Below, piece after piece: positions 8,469 to 17,640 of a DNA stretch of 64,000 nt. Within the stretch, counting starts at the first letter, position 1; each line of letters begins with the position of its first letter. Source of the DNA: Kocuria dechangensis (GTDB taxonomy: Bacteria > Actinomycetota > Actinomycetes > Actinomycetales > Micrococcaceae); the NCBI RefSeq assembly GCF_014636775.1, contig NZ_BMEQ01000012.1:58674-122673 (forward strand), read 5' to 3'. Made by a program: the position numbers and the translations under genes. The notes under the pieces are model-generated. The model ran no database searches. It worked only from the letters and a program-made list of their open reading frames with translations, and had not been told where the DNA came from.

Positions 8469-9556
8469 GGCCCGCGCCCTCCCGACTCACAGCCCAGAAC
8501 ACCACCCAACCCCTGGAGCCCCGCATGCGTTCCGTCGTCCTGCCCGGAGACAAGGAAGTCCTCGTCACCGACCGCGACCGCCCCCAGCCGGGCCCGCACG
8601 AGGTGCTCGTGAAGACCATGGCATCGGCCATCTGCCGCAGCGACATGAGCCTCTACTACGGCAATCCCATCGTCGGCGGGGAAGAAGCGGAGACCGGCGA
8701 GGTCGTGCCCGGCCACGAGGCAGCCGGGGTCGTCGTCGAGATCGGCAGCGCCGTGACAGGTGTGGCTGTCGGTGACCGTGTGGCCGCCCACCTGGCCGTC
8801 GGGTGCGGGCACTGCGAGTTCTGCGGCCAGGGCTACACCATGCTGTGTGCGGACTGGAAGTGCTTCGGCTTCGACTTCCCCGGAGGCGACGCGGAGTACT
8901 TCACGATCGCCGCCCGCAATGCCCTGCCCCTGCCGGACCACCTCAGCTTCAAGGCCGGGGCGGTTCTGACCGACATGATCGGCAGCCAGTACCACGTGCA
9001 GAAGCAACTGGGTGTGAGTGGCAACAAGACGGTGGCCGTCATCGGGCTGGGGCCCATGGGCTCGGCCGCGGTGCTCGTCGCCAAGGCCTTCGGCGCCCGG
9101 GTCATCGCCGTGGACGTCCTGGACAGCCGCCTCGAGCAGGCCCGGTCCCTGGGCGCCGATGAAACGGTCAACAGCAAGGACACCGACGCGGTGGAGGCCA
9201 TCGGCGCAATGACTGGCGGCCGCGGGGTGGAGATCGCCATCGACTGCTCCGGTAATCCCGCCGGCCAGAACACTGCGCTGGACGCCGCCGCGAAGAGGGG
9301 GGCTGTGGCCTTCGTGGGCGAGTCCCGCGCCACGGAGATCAAACCCAGCGACCAGATCATTCGGAAACTGCTGACCGTGGTGGGCGGCTGGTACTTCCCC
9401 CTGGGCGACTGGCAGGAGATCCTGCGCTTCGTCGAGGAGAAGAACATCGACGTCGAAGCCCTCATCAGCCATGAATTCTCCATTGAGGACGCTGCTGAGG
9501 CCTTCCACGCCTTCGACCGGCGTGAGACGGAAAAAGCCGTCTTCGTCTGGGCCTAA
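8465..9556 (+). CDS. Zinc-dependent medium-chain alcohol/polyol dehydrogenase
   Basis: This 363-residue MDR-family enzyme carries the catalytic zinc ligands in AICRSDMSLYYG and PGHEAAGVVVEIG. Structural-zinc cysteines are in GCGHCEFCGQGYTMLC, and the NAD-binding motif is VAVIGLGPMGSAAVLVA. The start overlaps the previous stop (ATGA). An internal ATG at 8525 (MRSVVLPGDKEVLV) matches the usual family N-terminus and is an alternative. In this operon it probably oxidises a hydroxyl of the imported sugar or of an intermediate, complementing the Gfo/Idh/MocA enzyme. The exact substrate is unknown. Confidence 0.9.
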   Translation: MRPAPSRLTAQNTTQPLEPRMRSVVLPGDKEVLVTDRDRPQPGPHEVLVKTMASAICRSDMSLYYGNPIVGGEEAETGEVVPGHEAAGVVVEIGSAVTGVAVGDRVAAHLAVGCGHCEFCGQGYTMLCADWKCFGFDFPGGDAEYFTIAARNALPLPDHLSFKAGAVLTDMIGSQYHVQKQLGVSGNKTVAVIGLGPMGSAAVLVAKAFGARVIAVDVLDSRLEQARSLGADETVNSKDTDAVEAIGAMTGGRGVEIAIDCSGNPAGQNTALDAAAKRGAVAFVGESRATEIKPSDQIIRKLLTVVGGWYFPLGDWQEILRFVEEKNIDVEALISHEFSIEDAAEAFHAFDRRETEKAVFVWA

Positions 9557-9597
9557 CTGACATCCACCGTCGTCGCTACTCAGCAAAGGACAAACTC

Positions 9598-10455
9598 GTG
9601 TTCCGCTACACCGCAGAAATCCTGCCCTACCACGACATCGCCTTCGAGGACGCCGTGCGGGACCTCGCCGAGATCGGCTTCACCGAAGTCAACCTGTGGT
9701 CCTCCGCCGCCCCATTGGCCCACCATGTCAATCCTGGGGACGACCCGCGGGAGATCCTCAGGGTGCTGGACAAGTACGGCATGAAGCCCTGCGGGCTGAC
9801 CGTGTACGGCAAGAACCAGGACGAGATCCTCGAACGCGTCCAGTTCGCCGCCGATCTGGGCATCGACACCGTCATCTTCGACTGCGAAGCCAATTACCCC
9901 GACTTCGTCAGCACCTTCCTGCCGCCCATCGTCGAGGCCGGGGCGAAGGCCGGGGTGCGGATCGCTGTGGAGAACCACCTCACCGTCCCCTTCTCCGAGG
10001 ACTTCGAGTCCGGGGGCAACGAGGACAAGCGCTGGGACGAAGGCGTGGACACCTTCACCCAGATCAAGCGCTTGATCCGCGACATCGACGACCCCTACCT
10101 GGGTGTTTGCCTGGCCCCGCCGCACCTGTGGGTGATGCAGGAGACCATCAGTGAGATCATCGCCTTCCTCACCGAGCGTAAGCGCCTGTATTACTACTAC
10201 ATCTGGGATGTGGACCGGGCCTACCGCCACGGGGTGGACGGGCTGAACTTCGGCCCCGGCGAGAAGCAGCTGCCCTCCCCGGAGGGAACCCTGGACCATC
10301 GCTTCCTGCTCCACCAGCTCAAGCGCTCCGGCTACACCGGGGCCGCCAGTCTCAAGTGCCACGGCACCCACGGCTGGTCCCTGGAGAAGATCGGCGCCGA
10401 ACTGCGTTCCTCCGATCAATACATCCGCAGCACCTTCAACGAACTCAACCAGTAA
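9598..10455 (+). CDS. Sugar phosphate isomerase/epimerase-like TIM-barrel protein
   Basis: This 285-residue protein of the xylose-isomerase-like TIM-barrel superfamily (AP endonuclease 2 fold) also includes IolE, IolH and IolI. Recognisable segments are AVRDLAEIGFTEVNLWSSAA, VRIAVENHLTVPFSEDFESG (a metal-ligand Glu region) and the C-terminal YTGAASLKCHGTHGWSLEKI. It starts at GTG with AAAGGA about 9 nt upstream. It is followed 13 bp later by a second member of the superfamily. It probably isomerises or epimerises a keto-sugar made by the upstream dehydrogenases, but no precise reaction can be given. Confidence 0.85.
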   Translation: MFRYTAEILPYHDIAFEDAVRDLAEIGFTEVNLWSSAAPLAHHVNPGDDPREILRVLDKYGMKPCGLTVYGKNQDEILERVQFAADLGIDTVIFDCEANYPDFVSTFLPPIVEAGAKAGVRIAVENHLTVPFSEDFESGGNEDKRWDEGVDTFTQIKRLIRDIDDPYLGVCLAPPHLWVMQETISEIIAFLTERKRLYYYYIWDVDRAYRHGVDGLNFGPGEKQLPSPEGTLDHRFLLHQLKRSGYTGAASLKCHGTHGWSLEKIGAELRSSDQYIRSTFNELNQ

Positions 10456-10468
10456 GGAAGGAGGAGCC

Positions 10469-11488
10469 ATGAAGGAGCGGAACAGCCATCCCGTCACCTT
10501 GTTCACCGGCCAGTGGGCCGACCTACCCTTCGAGGAGGTCGCCCGGCTGGCCGCCGAATGGGGCTACGACGGTCTGGAGATCGCCTGCTCCGGCGACCAC
10601 CTGGACGTGTGGCGGGCCGCCGAGGACGAGGCCTACCTCGGCTCCCGCACCGAGATCCTCGAGAAGTACGGGCTGGGGGTCTGGGCCATCTCCAACCACC
10701 TCACCGGCCAGGCGGTGTGCGATGACCCCATCGACTTCCGCCACCAGGCCATCGTCGGCTCCCGTGTCTGGGGCGACGGGGCTGCCGAGGGCGTGCGGGC
10801 CCGCGCGGCCGAAGAGCTCAAGCTCACCGCGAAGGTCGCCCGCAAGCTCGGGGTCAACACCGTCGTCGGGTTCACCGGCTCCTCCATCTGGCAGTATGTG
10901 GCCATGTTCCCCCCGGTCCCGGCCTCGGTGATCGAGGCCGGCTACGAGGACTTCGCCACCCGGTGGAACCCGATCCTCGACGTCTTCGACGGCGAAGGGG
11001 TGCGCTTCGCCCACGAGGTCCACCCCTCCGAGATCGCCTACGACTACTGGACCAGCGTCCGGGCCCTGGAGGCGATCGAGCATCGGGCGGCGTTCGGGTT
11101 CAACTGGGACCCCAGCCACATGATGTGGCAGGGCATCGACCCGGTCGGATTCATCGTCGACTTCGCCGACCGGATCTACCACGTTGACTGCAAGGACACC
11201 CGCCTGCGCCCACCGGCCGGGCGAGCCGGGATCCTGGGCTCGCACCTGCCCTGGGGCGACCCGTGCCGGGGCTGGGACTTCGTCTCCACCGGGCACGGGG
11301 ACGTGCCCTGGGAGGACGCCTTCCGGACCCTGCGCGCCATCGGCTACACCGGGCCGATCTCCATCGAGTGGGAAGACGCCGGCATGGACCGCACCCACGG
11401 CGCCCCCGAGGCCGCCCAATACGTCCGATCGCTGCTCTGGAAAACCCCCGAGGCATCCTTCGACGCCGCCTTCAGCCACCAAAACTGA
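10469..11488 (+). CDS. Sugar phosphate isomerase/epimerase-like TIM-barrel protein
   Basis: This 339-residue protein is of the same superfamily as its upstream neighbour but clearly different in sequence. It begins HPVTLFTGQWADLPFEEVAR and contains the metal-binding strands VRFAHEVHPSEIAYDYW, FGFNWDPSHMMWQGID and IYHVDCKDTRL. It ends with the barrel-closing YTGPISIEWEDAGMDRTHG. Such proteins in catabolic operons act on inositol-like or keto-acid sugars. It is the last gene of the operon, preceded by a strong AAGGAAGGAGG site. Two such enzymes in a row suggest two successive isomerisation, epimerisation or dehydration steps. Confidence 0.88.
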   Translation: MKERNSHPVTLFTGQWADLPFEEVARLAAEWGYDGLEIACSGDHLDVWRAAEDEAYLGSRTEILEKYGLGVWAISNHLTGQAVCDDPIDFRHQAIVGSRVWGDGAAEGVRARAAEELKLTAKVARKLGVNTVVGFTGSSIWQYVAMFPPVPASVIEAGYEDFATRWNPILDVFDGEGVRFAHEVHPSEIAYDYWTSVRALEAIEHRAAFGFNWDPSHMMWQGIDPVGFIVDFADRIYHVDCKDTRLRPPAGRAGILGSHLPWGDPCRGWDFVSTGHGDVPWEDAFRTLRAIGYTGPISIEWEDAGMDRTHGAPEAAQYVRSLLWKTPEASFDAAFSHQN

Positions 11489-11599
11489 CCCCGGCCGGCA
11501 CCAGACACCCCCATGCAGCACGGAAGGAGAGATCATCCCGGACCACAACGGCCGCCCAGCCCAGGGCGTCCCCGCAGTCGGGGGCCTTCCGGTGGGATT

Positions 11600-11920
11600 G
11601 CTGCAGGGGCGTCGCATACATCTGTTTTGAGTGGTGACCGGTGGTGGCGGATCGAGGTGTGGTTGCCCTGTTCCGACGGGCGGCGGGACTTGCCGACGGA
11701 GTTTGGGCCTTGGCAGACGCTATCGAGGCGGCACCGCCGGCTCCCCTCCGATGGGACCTGGGATCGAATCCATGCCGGGCTTCTGGCTGAGGCCGACGCT
11801 GCGCGGCAGATCGACTGGACCGTTTCGGAGAACTCGACCATCAACCGGGCGCACCAGCATGGGACGACCCTTCTCCGGGCCCCAGGGGGAACTCCCCCAT
11901 CACAAGCAACTGTTAGTTGA
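11600..11920 (+). pseudogene. IS5-family transposase relic
   Basis: A short frame reads LSGDRWWRIEVWLPC, RDLPTEFGPWQTLSRRHRRL, SDGTWDRIHAGLLAEADAA and DSTI-like ENSTINRAHQHGTTL. This is the N-terminal half of an IS5-family (IS427-like) orfA, including the first catalytic region. About 25 residues that normally separate the first two segments are missing, and no second frame with the rest of the transposase follows. It lies just after the sugar operon. The 11489-11985 stretch otherwise shows no gene. Confidence 0.75.
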
Positions 11921-11985
11921 ACCTCTCGATCAGGCCATCGGACGGCGACCCTGGTGCAATCTCCCAGGACTCCCAGGCGGCACCG

Positions 11986-12600
11986 TCAGGAGCGGCGCCT
12001 CAGCACTGCGCGGATCGCGGCGACGCCGGCCCCGGCGGTCAGGACCCAGGGGCCGGCGACGACGACGGGGTCCAGCCACTGGTGGGAGAGGTCGGCGCGC
12101 TTGGTCCCGAACCGGGAGGAGAGCCCGTGCCGGGCCGGTTCGGACAGCACCCCGGTCTCGGTGATCGGGTTGTCCGGGCGCAGGGTGAGGAACGAGGCGA
12201 GGTGGCTCTCCCACGCGTCCACCCGGTCGGCGGCGATGAGGATCAGCCAGTGGGCGGCGCGGGCCTCGCTGTACTTCTTATAGGCCTGCCTGCGCAGCAC
12301 CCCGGACAGGCCCTTGGGCGGGCAGGAGGTGCCGAACACCGGGGTGAGCCCCGCGTGCTCGATCGACCGCTCGCGCGGCCACCGCTCGGGCTGACGGTCC
12401 GGGAACTCCCAGTGCGCCCCGGACGCGGCCGGGTCGTAGCGCAGCCTCGGCACGGCCGGGCGGTCGGCGGGATCGAGGTCCGCGCCCCAGCCGGGGATCC
12501 GGGCGCGCAGCGCCTCGCGGTCGACGCGCCGCCGCGGTTCACCGGGGACGTAGGGGGCGTGCTGGGAGACGTCGCCGGGGTCGTCGGGGATGGGCGTCAT
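11986..12600 (-). CDS. Conserved actinobacterial hypothetical protein with C-terminal membrane helix
   Basis: This 204-residue protein has no function I can name. It contains the conserved-looking segment PRERSIEHAGLTPVFGTSCP, then KGLSGVLRRQAYKKYSEARA and AHWLILIAADRVDAWESHLA. One hydrophobic helix (VVVAGPWVLTAGAGVAAIRA) is followed by Arg residues at the end, so it is probably a cytoplasmic domain tethered to the membrane. I recall similar proteins beside zinc alcohol dehydrogenase genes in high-GC bacteria. It is 40 bp downstream of such a gene on the same strand, so co-transcription is likely. Confidence 0.8.
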   Translation of the reverse strand: MTPIPDDPGDVSQHAPYVPGEPRRRVDREALRARIPGWGADLDPADRPAVPRLRYDPAASGAHWEFPDRQPERWPRERSIEHAGLTPVFGTSCPPKGLSGVLRRQAYKKYSEARAAHWLILIAADRVDAWESHLASFLTLRPDNPITETGVLSEPARHGLSSRFGTKRADLSHQWLDPVVVAGPWVLTAGAGVAAIRAVLRRRS

Positions 12601-12640
12601 GGCTTCCTCCTCGGTCGGTCGGTGCTGGGGTCCCGGCAGC

Positions 12641-13789
12641 TCAGGCGGCGCCGGGCACCACGAGGGTCTTGATGCAGCCGTCGAGCTTGGCCGAGAACAT
12701 GTGGTAGCCCTCGGCGATGTGCTCCAGCGGGATCCGGTGGGTGACGATGTCGCTGGGCTTGAGGTAGCCGTTGCGGATGTGCTCGAACAACCGCGGCCAC
12801 TGCCGCTTCACCGGGCACTGGTTCATCCGCAGCGTCAAGCCCTTGTTCATGGCGTCGCCGAACTTCACGGCGCTGAAGAGCGGGCCGTACGCGCCCATCA
12901 CCGAGATGGTCCCGCCCTTGCGCACCGAGTCGATCGCCCAGTTCAGCGCGATGGGCGACCCGCCCTGCAGCTTCAGCTTCGAGCCGGTCACGTGCTGGGT
13001 GAAGTTCCCGTCGGCCTCGGCACCCACTGCGTCGATGACCACATCCGCCCCCAGGTGGTCGGTGGTCCTCTTCAGCTCCACGACGATGTCGTCGTACTCC
13101 GCGAAGTTGACCGTCTCGGCGTGGGCGAACTCGCGCGCCTTGGCCAGCCGGTACTCCAGGTGGTCGACCACGATCACCCGTCCCGCGCCCATCAGCCACG
13201 CCGACTTCGCCGCGAACAGGCCCACCGGCCCGGCCCCCAGCACCACCACTGTGTCGCCCTCGGCGATGTCCCCGAGCTGGGCCCCGAAGTAGCCGGTGGC
13301 CAGGGCGTCGGTGCACAGCACCGCGTCCTCCTCCTCCATCCACTCCGGGATGATCGAGGGTCCGACGTCGGCGAACGGCACCCGCACGTACTCGGCCTGC
13401 CCGCCGTCGTAGCCCCCGCAGGTGTGGGAGTAGCCGTAGATCCCGCCCACCGCGGTGGCGTTGGGGTTGACGTTGTGGCAGTTGGAGTACAGGCCCCGGG
13501 CGCAGAACCAGCACGAGCCGCAGTAGACGTTGAACGGCACCATCACCCGGTCCCCGGGCTTCAGCCGCTCCACGGAGGACCCGACCTCGTGGACCACACC
13601 GACGAACTCGTGCCCGAAGGTCATCCCCACCCGGGTGTCGGGCATCATCCCGTGGTACAGGTGCAGGTCCGACCCGCAGATCGCCGCCCTCGTCACCCGC
13701 ACGATCGCGTCGTTCGGGTGCTCGATCCGTGGGAGGTCCTTTTCCTCCACACGGATCTTGTACGGCCCCCGGTACACCATCGCCTTCAT
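12641..13789 (-). CDS. Zinc-dependent dehydrogenase, formaldehyde-dehydrogenase-like MDR
   Basis: This 382-residue protein begins MKAMVYRGPYKIRVEEKDLP. Catalytic zinc ligands lie in AAICGSDLHLYHG and FGHEFVGVVHEVG. Structural-zinc cysteines are in CGSCWFCARGLYSNC, and the nucleotide motif is VVVLGAGPVGLFAAK. Sequence and length resemble the glutathione-independent formaldehyde dehydrogenase / threonine dehydrogenase-like group. The start is the ATG opening the family N-terminus; the frame continues upstream without one. It forms an apparent leftward operon with the related enzyme 59 bp upstream and the hypothetical gene downstream, suggesting detoxification or oxidation of an aldehyde or alcohol. 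Confidence 0.88.
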   Translation of the reverse strand: MKAMVYRGPYKIRVEEKDLPRIEHPNDAIVRVTRAAICGSDLHLYHGMMPDTRVGMTFGHEFVGVVHEVGSSVERLKPGDRVMVPFNVYCGSCWFCARGLYSNCHNVNPNATAVGGIYGYSHTCGGYDGGQAEYVRVPFADVGPSIIPEWMEEEDAVLCTDALATGYFGAQLGDIAEGDTVVVLGAGPVGLFAAKSAWLMGAGRVIVVDHLEYRLAKAREFAHAETVNFAEYDDIVVELKRTTDHLGADVVIDAVGAEADGNFTQHVTGSKLKLQGGSPIALNWAIDSVRKGGTISVMGAYGPLFSAVKFGDAMNKGLTLRMNQCPVKRQWPRLFEHIRNGYLKPSDIVTHRIPLEHIAEGYHMFSAKLDGCIKTLVVPGAA

Positions 13790-13848
13790 CAGGGCCGCCT
13801 CTGGGAGATTGCTGGTTTGGGCATCGAAATTCTCCTGTCCGGGCTTGT

Positions 13849-14997
13849 TCAGATTCCGGTGGGGTGGAGGACGACTTTGGTCCAGCCGTCTTCGCGGTTG
13901 TCGAAGTTCCGGTAGCCCTCGGGGGCCTGATCCAGCGTCAGTTCGTGGGAGACGATGAAGGACGGGCTGGCCTTGTCCCCGGCGATGAGGTCGCGCAGGG
14001 CCCGGTTGTATTTCTTCACCGGGCACTGACCCGAGCCCATCGTCTGTCCCTTGAACCAGTAGTTGCCGTAGTCGAAGGCCACCTGGCCCTGCTGGGCGAG
14101 TGTGTCGGGGGCACCGGGGTCCTGGGGCAGGAACACACCGACCACCCCGAGGCCACCGGTGAACCGGACGGAGTCCACCAGCCGGTTCAGGGTCAGGTTG
14201 GGGTGTTCGGTCCCGCCCGGGTCGTGGGCCTGGTAGCCGACGCATTCGCAGCCCCGATCGGCCCCGAATCCCATGGTCTGGTCCTTGACGAACTCGACCG
14301 GGTCCACGGCGGAGTCATCCACCGGGATGGCACCGATTTGTTCCGCCAGCTTCAGGCGGTCGCTGTGGCGGTCCACGACCATGACCTTGCCAGCACCTTT
14401 GATGATGGCCGAATACGCCGCCATGAGTCCCACCGGACCGGCACCATAGATGACCACGGAGTCCCCCGGGTACACCCCGGCCAGCTCGGTGGCATGCCAG
14501 CCGGTGGGGAAAATATCGGCGACCATGACGTAGTCGAGCTCTTTCTCCACGGAGTCCTCACCCAGACGAAGGCAGTTGAAGTCCCCGTAGGGCACGCGCA
14601 GGTACTCGGCCTGCCCGCCCTGGTACGGCCCCATGTCCGCGAACCCGTAGGCCGCCCCGGCGAGCTGGGGTTCAGGCTGCATGGTCAGGCAGTAGTTGGT
14701 GAAGCCGCGTTCGCAGTTCTTGCAGAATCCGCAGGCGATGTTGAACGGCAGCACGACGCGTTCGCCCACCTTCACCTTGCTCACCGCCGGGCCGGTCTCG
14801 ACGACTTCCCCGAGATTCTCGTGCCCGAAGGTGCGTCCGGGTTCGAAGCTGGTGCGGCCCTCGTACATGTGCAGGTCCGAGCCGCAGATATTCGTCGCGG
14901 TGATCCGCACCAGCACGTCGGCGGGGTGCTCGATTTTGGCATCCGGCACCTCCTCGACGGCCACGTCGTTGGGTCCCTTGTACACCACTGCCTTCAC
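13849..14997 (-). CDS. Glutathione-independent formaldehyde dehydrogenase-like enzyme
   Basis: This 382-residue MDR dehydrogenase reads VKAVVYKGPNDVAVEEVPDA at its start. It has zinc ligands in TNICGSDLHMYEGRTSFEPG and FGHENLGEVVETG, cysteines in CGFCKNCERGFTNYC, and the NAD motif VVIYGAGPVGLMAAYSA. The segment CECVGYQAHDPGG and the C-terminus are characteristic of the Pseudomonas-type FdhA family, whose enzymes oxidise or dismutate formaldehyde with bound NAD. GTG 14997 is chosen because AGGAGG sits 6 nt upstream. It is first of a leftward operon and divergent from a LysR gene 181 bp away, which probably controls it. Confidence 0.88.
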   Translation of the reverse strand: MKAVVYKGPNDVAVEEVPDAKIEHPADVLVRITATNICGSDLHMYEGRTSFEPGRTFGHENLGEVVETGPAVSKVKVGERVVLPFNIACGFCKNCERGFTNYCLTMQPEPQLAGAAYGFADMGPYQGGQAEYLRVPYGDFNCLRLGEDSVEKELDYVMVADIFPTGWHATELAGVYPGDSVVIYGAGPVGLMAAYSAIIKGAGKVMVVDRHSDRLKLAEQIGAIPVDDSAVDPVEFVKDQTMGFGADRGCECVGYQAHDPGGTEHPNLTLNRLVDSVRFTGGLGVVGVFLPQDPGAPDTLAQQGQVAFDYGNYWFKGQTMGSGQCPVKKYNRALRDLIAGDKASPSFIVSHELTLDQAPEGYRNFDNREDGWTKVVLHPTGI

Positions 14998-15178
14998 GGT
15001 GAGCCTCCTCGGATCGATGCTGCAACGTAGATGACGCCGACCCCGCAGCCCCCTTCGCCCCTTTCGGCGACCCATCGAGGCAACCCGTCAACGCATAACC
15101 CGATCCTGCCCGTCACCGCAGGTCACCGCCAGGACACAATGCCTCCGGCACGTGAGCCAGGGACTAATGTGGCCGACC

Positions 15179-16159
15179 ATGGAGCTGCGACAACTGCGGT
15201 ACTTCGTGGCGGTGGCCGAGGAACGGCACTTTGGGCGGGCCGCCCGCAGGCTGCGCATCGCCGCCCCGTCGCTGTCCCAGCAGATCAAGGTTTTGGAACG
15301 GGACCTGCACGTCACGCTGTTCGAGCGCAGCCCGCGCAACGTGGTCCTCACCCCCGCCGGGGAGATACTGCTCGAGCACGCCCACATCCTGCTGGCTCGC
15401 GCCGACCGCGCCCGCACCGAGGTCCGCTGCGCCAACGGCCGCCACCGCCACCTCACCCTGCGCGTCGCCCCGGGCGTGGAGCACATCCTGGAAGGGCCCC
15501 TGGCCCGCCTGTCCGGGCCGGCCTCCGACCTGGAGGTCACCGCTGCGACCACCACCGACAGCGACGCGATCCGCGCGGTCCGGGACGAACACATCGACGC
15601 CGCCATCGTGTGGGTCCGCTCCGCACAGGACCAGGACCTCCCGGGGATCACCCTGCGCCACGTGCCGCTGCACCTGGCCCTGCCGGACGACCACCGGCTC
15701 GCTGCCGCAGAAGCAGTCCCGGTCACCGACCTCGCCAATGAGACGGTCGTGATGATCCCCCGCGAGCTCTTCACCGGTATCTGGGACCACCTCATCACCC
15801 ACCTGCTCCCCGCCGGCCTGTCCCGTCCCGACCAGGTGCTCACCCCACCGAACCTCATCAACGCCCCCGAAGCCCTCCTCCGCACGGTCGCCGCAGGTCA
15901 CGGGGTGGCACCGATCGCCCCGGCTGTGGCCGAGCACCTAGCGGTCCCCGGGATCGTCGTCCGTCCCCTCGCCCCGCCCCTGCTGGCTCCCCTCGAACTG
16001 ATCTGGCACGACCCCGCCCACCCCGCCCTCCAGGACCTCGTCGAGCTGCTCGCCGACACCGAGGTGCGGGAACCAACTGCGACCCCCGCGGCCAAGGGCG
16101 CCAAACATCCAGGTGGCTTTGTCCCCACCGCACCCTCCACGAACACCACGCTTACATAG
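15179..16159 (+). CDS. LysR-family transcriptional regulator
   Basis: This 326-residue LTTR begins MELRQLRYFVAVAEERHFGR. The winged helix includes RRLRIAAPSLSQQIKVLERD, and the LTPAGEILLEHA segment that ends the DNA-binding region is conserved. The effector domain follows. The divergent arrangement with the formaldehyde-dehydrogenase-like operon is the classical LysR layout, so regulation of that operon is likely. The effector is unknown. ATG 15179 is chosen over the upstream GTG 15152 because the family starts at this Met. Confidence 0.92.
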   Translation: MELRQLRYFVAVAEERHFGRAARRLRIAAPSLSQQIKVLERDLHVTLFERSPRNVVLTPAGEILLEHAHILLARADRARTEVRCANGRHRHLTLRVAPGVEHILEGPLARLSGPASDLEVTAATTTDSDAIRAVRDEHIDAAIVWVRSAQDQDLPGITLRHVPLHLALPDDHRLAAAEAVPVTDLANETVVMIPRELFTGIWDHLITHLLPAGLSRPDQVLTPPNLINAPEALLRTVAAGHGVAPIAPAVAEHLAVPGIVVRPLAPPLLAPLELIWHDPAHPALQDLVELLADTEVREPTATPAAKGAKHPGGFVPTAPSTNTTLT

Positions 16160-16325
16160 GCGGGATGTCCAGGCAGGTGCCCGGCCTTGGCGGAGGTTGC
16201 CACCGGTTGCGTCGAAGAGGCGGCCGACCGCGACGGACCTTAAGATTCGGGTTGCGGGGCCAAAAGGGGTGCCCCTGAGGGACGGGCTGGTGCGTACCCG
16301 AAGTGCACGACGTCGATCGCCCGGC

Positions 16326-16961
16326 CTATCCGGACTGCCCGAGGCTGGTCACCAGATTGATGGCCACAGCAATGACGAACGTCCCGAAGGCGTACGCCAG
16401 CAAGGCATGGCCCAAAGCCATGCGACGCATCGCGGTCGAGGACAGATTGGCGTCCTCGAAGGAGTAGGCCATCCCCACTGTGAAGGACACGAAAGCGAAG
16501 TCGCTGTAGGTCGGCTCCTCCGGCTGGTCGAAATCGAACTCGTGCTGCTGATCGTGGTAATACAATCTCGCCAGCTTGAACGCGTAGACCGTGTTGATCA
16601 GCGCCCACGACACCACCACGGCGGCCAGCGCCAAGATCGCCGACAGGACACCGACCGCGTCGGTTTGCTGCGACCGCATCAGCGCGAGCACGACGGCGAC
16701 CAGACTCACGACGGTGGCTCCCAAGACCAGGGCATCCACCACGGTCCGGGCCTTTCCCTCGTCCCGGGCAATCGTGCGCGTGGTGTGCGTGTCGGCTCTC
16801 CAGTTCCGGGCCCACGCCCACACCAGAAACGTGAGTCCGGCGACGATCCAGGCGAGCAACCCGATGATCTCGGGCTCAGCGCCCCACAATGCGGCCACGA
16901 CCGCCACCGCAACCCCCACCAGCGTCGAGACGAGAGCCTTGCGGTTGATGTGCGATTTCAT
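16326..16961 (-). CDS. DUF1345-family membrane protein
   Basis: This 211-residue integral membrane protein has about five hydrophobic helices (for example VSTLVGVAVAVVAALWGA and AVGVLSAILALAAVVVSWAL). The C-terminal block YSDFAFVSFTVGMAYSFEDA, then STAMRRMALGHALLAYAFGT, is the DUF1345 hallmark. The function of the family is unknown. The start at 16961 gives the normal length. It stands alone between the LysR gene and mobile-element debris. Confidence 0.88.
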   Translation of the reverse strand: MKSHINRKALVSTLVGVAVAVVAALWGAEPEIIGLLAWIVAGLTFLVWAWARNWRADTHTTRTIARDEGKARTVVDALVLGATVVSLVAVVLALMRSQQTDAVGVLSAILALAAVVVSWALINTVYAFKLARLYYHDQQHEFDFDQPEEPTYSDFAFVSFTVGMAYSFEDANLSSTAMRRMALGHALLAYAFGTFVIAVAINLVTSLGQSG

Positions 16962-17109
16962 GACGAGCTCCAAACCTCGTGGGGTGATGCAGGCGGCTCC
17001 AACCTGCCCGTCCAAGTCCCATGGGGCACATCTGCACCGATCCGGGTCATTCTCGGAGCTGCCAGAGTCACATGCATTGGGGGAACCGTCTCGGCTTTGC
17101 TGTCGTCTT

Positions 17110-17640
17110 CATACTGGCTGCGCCGCCGTGCGGGGTGCAACGCTTTGAGCGTGGTGAGTGTTCTCAACCTCGGTGAGGCGACGTTGCCGAGGCAGGAGTG
17201 CAGGCGCCGGTTTCCATACCAGTCCGCCAGGGGATGGTTGCGTAGTCGATATCACCGGTGGTCTTCAACAGCACGTTCACGAAGGCGCCCGGGCGGATGC
17301 ACTCGGTCTGGCATAAACCGATGATGCACTCCACGATGCCGATGCCGTAGGCATCCCCCACCGCGCCGATCCAGGACGCCCAGCCCGGGGCCCAGGTGCT
17401 CGGTGAACCGCAGGGCCCGATATTGCTGCCCCTCGTCGGGATGATGGATCACCCCTTCGGGAGCACCTGGCTGTGGAAAGTGCGGCTCCACCAGCCCACC
17501 CGCCAGCAGATCAGCATCGAATCCGGCACCCGCCCACCCCGTATTGCTCCGATCAGCTCAAGGACCCGCATCAGCCGATCCACCCTGCAGGGCGCGACCC
17601 TCAGCCCGAACCGGCGCAGGTACGCGGTCATCCTCCGACA
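17110..17640 (-). pseudogene. IS3-family OrfB transposase relic, multiply frameshifted
   Basis: Pieces of an IS3 OrfB lie in order but in different frames. They are GLRVAPCRVDRLMRVLELIG near 17600, GVIHHPDEGQQY-x-ALRFTEHL near 17430, AYGIGIVECIIGLCQTE near 17330, and LADWYGNRRLHSCLGNV near 17190. The last two cover the region after the catalytic Glu. The segment with the first Asp is missing. Several frameshifts and a large internal deletion show long decay. Confidence 0.75.
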
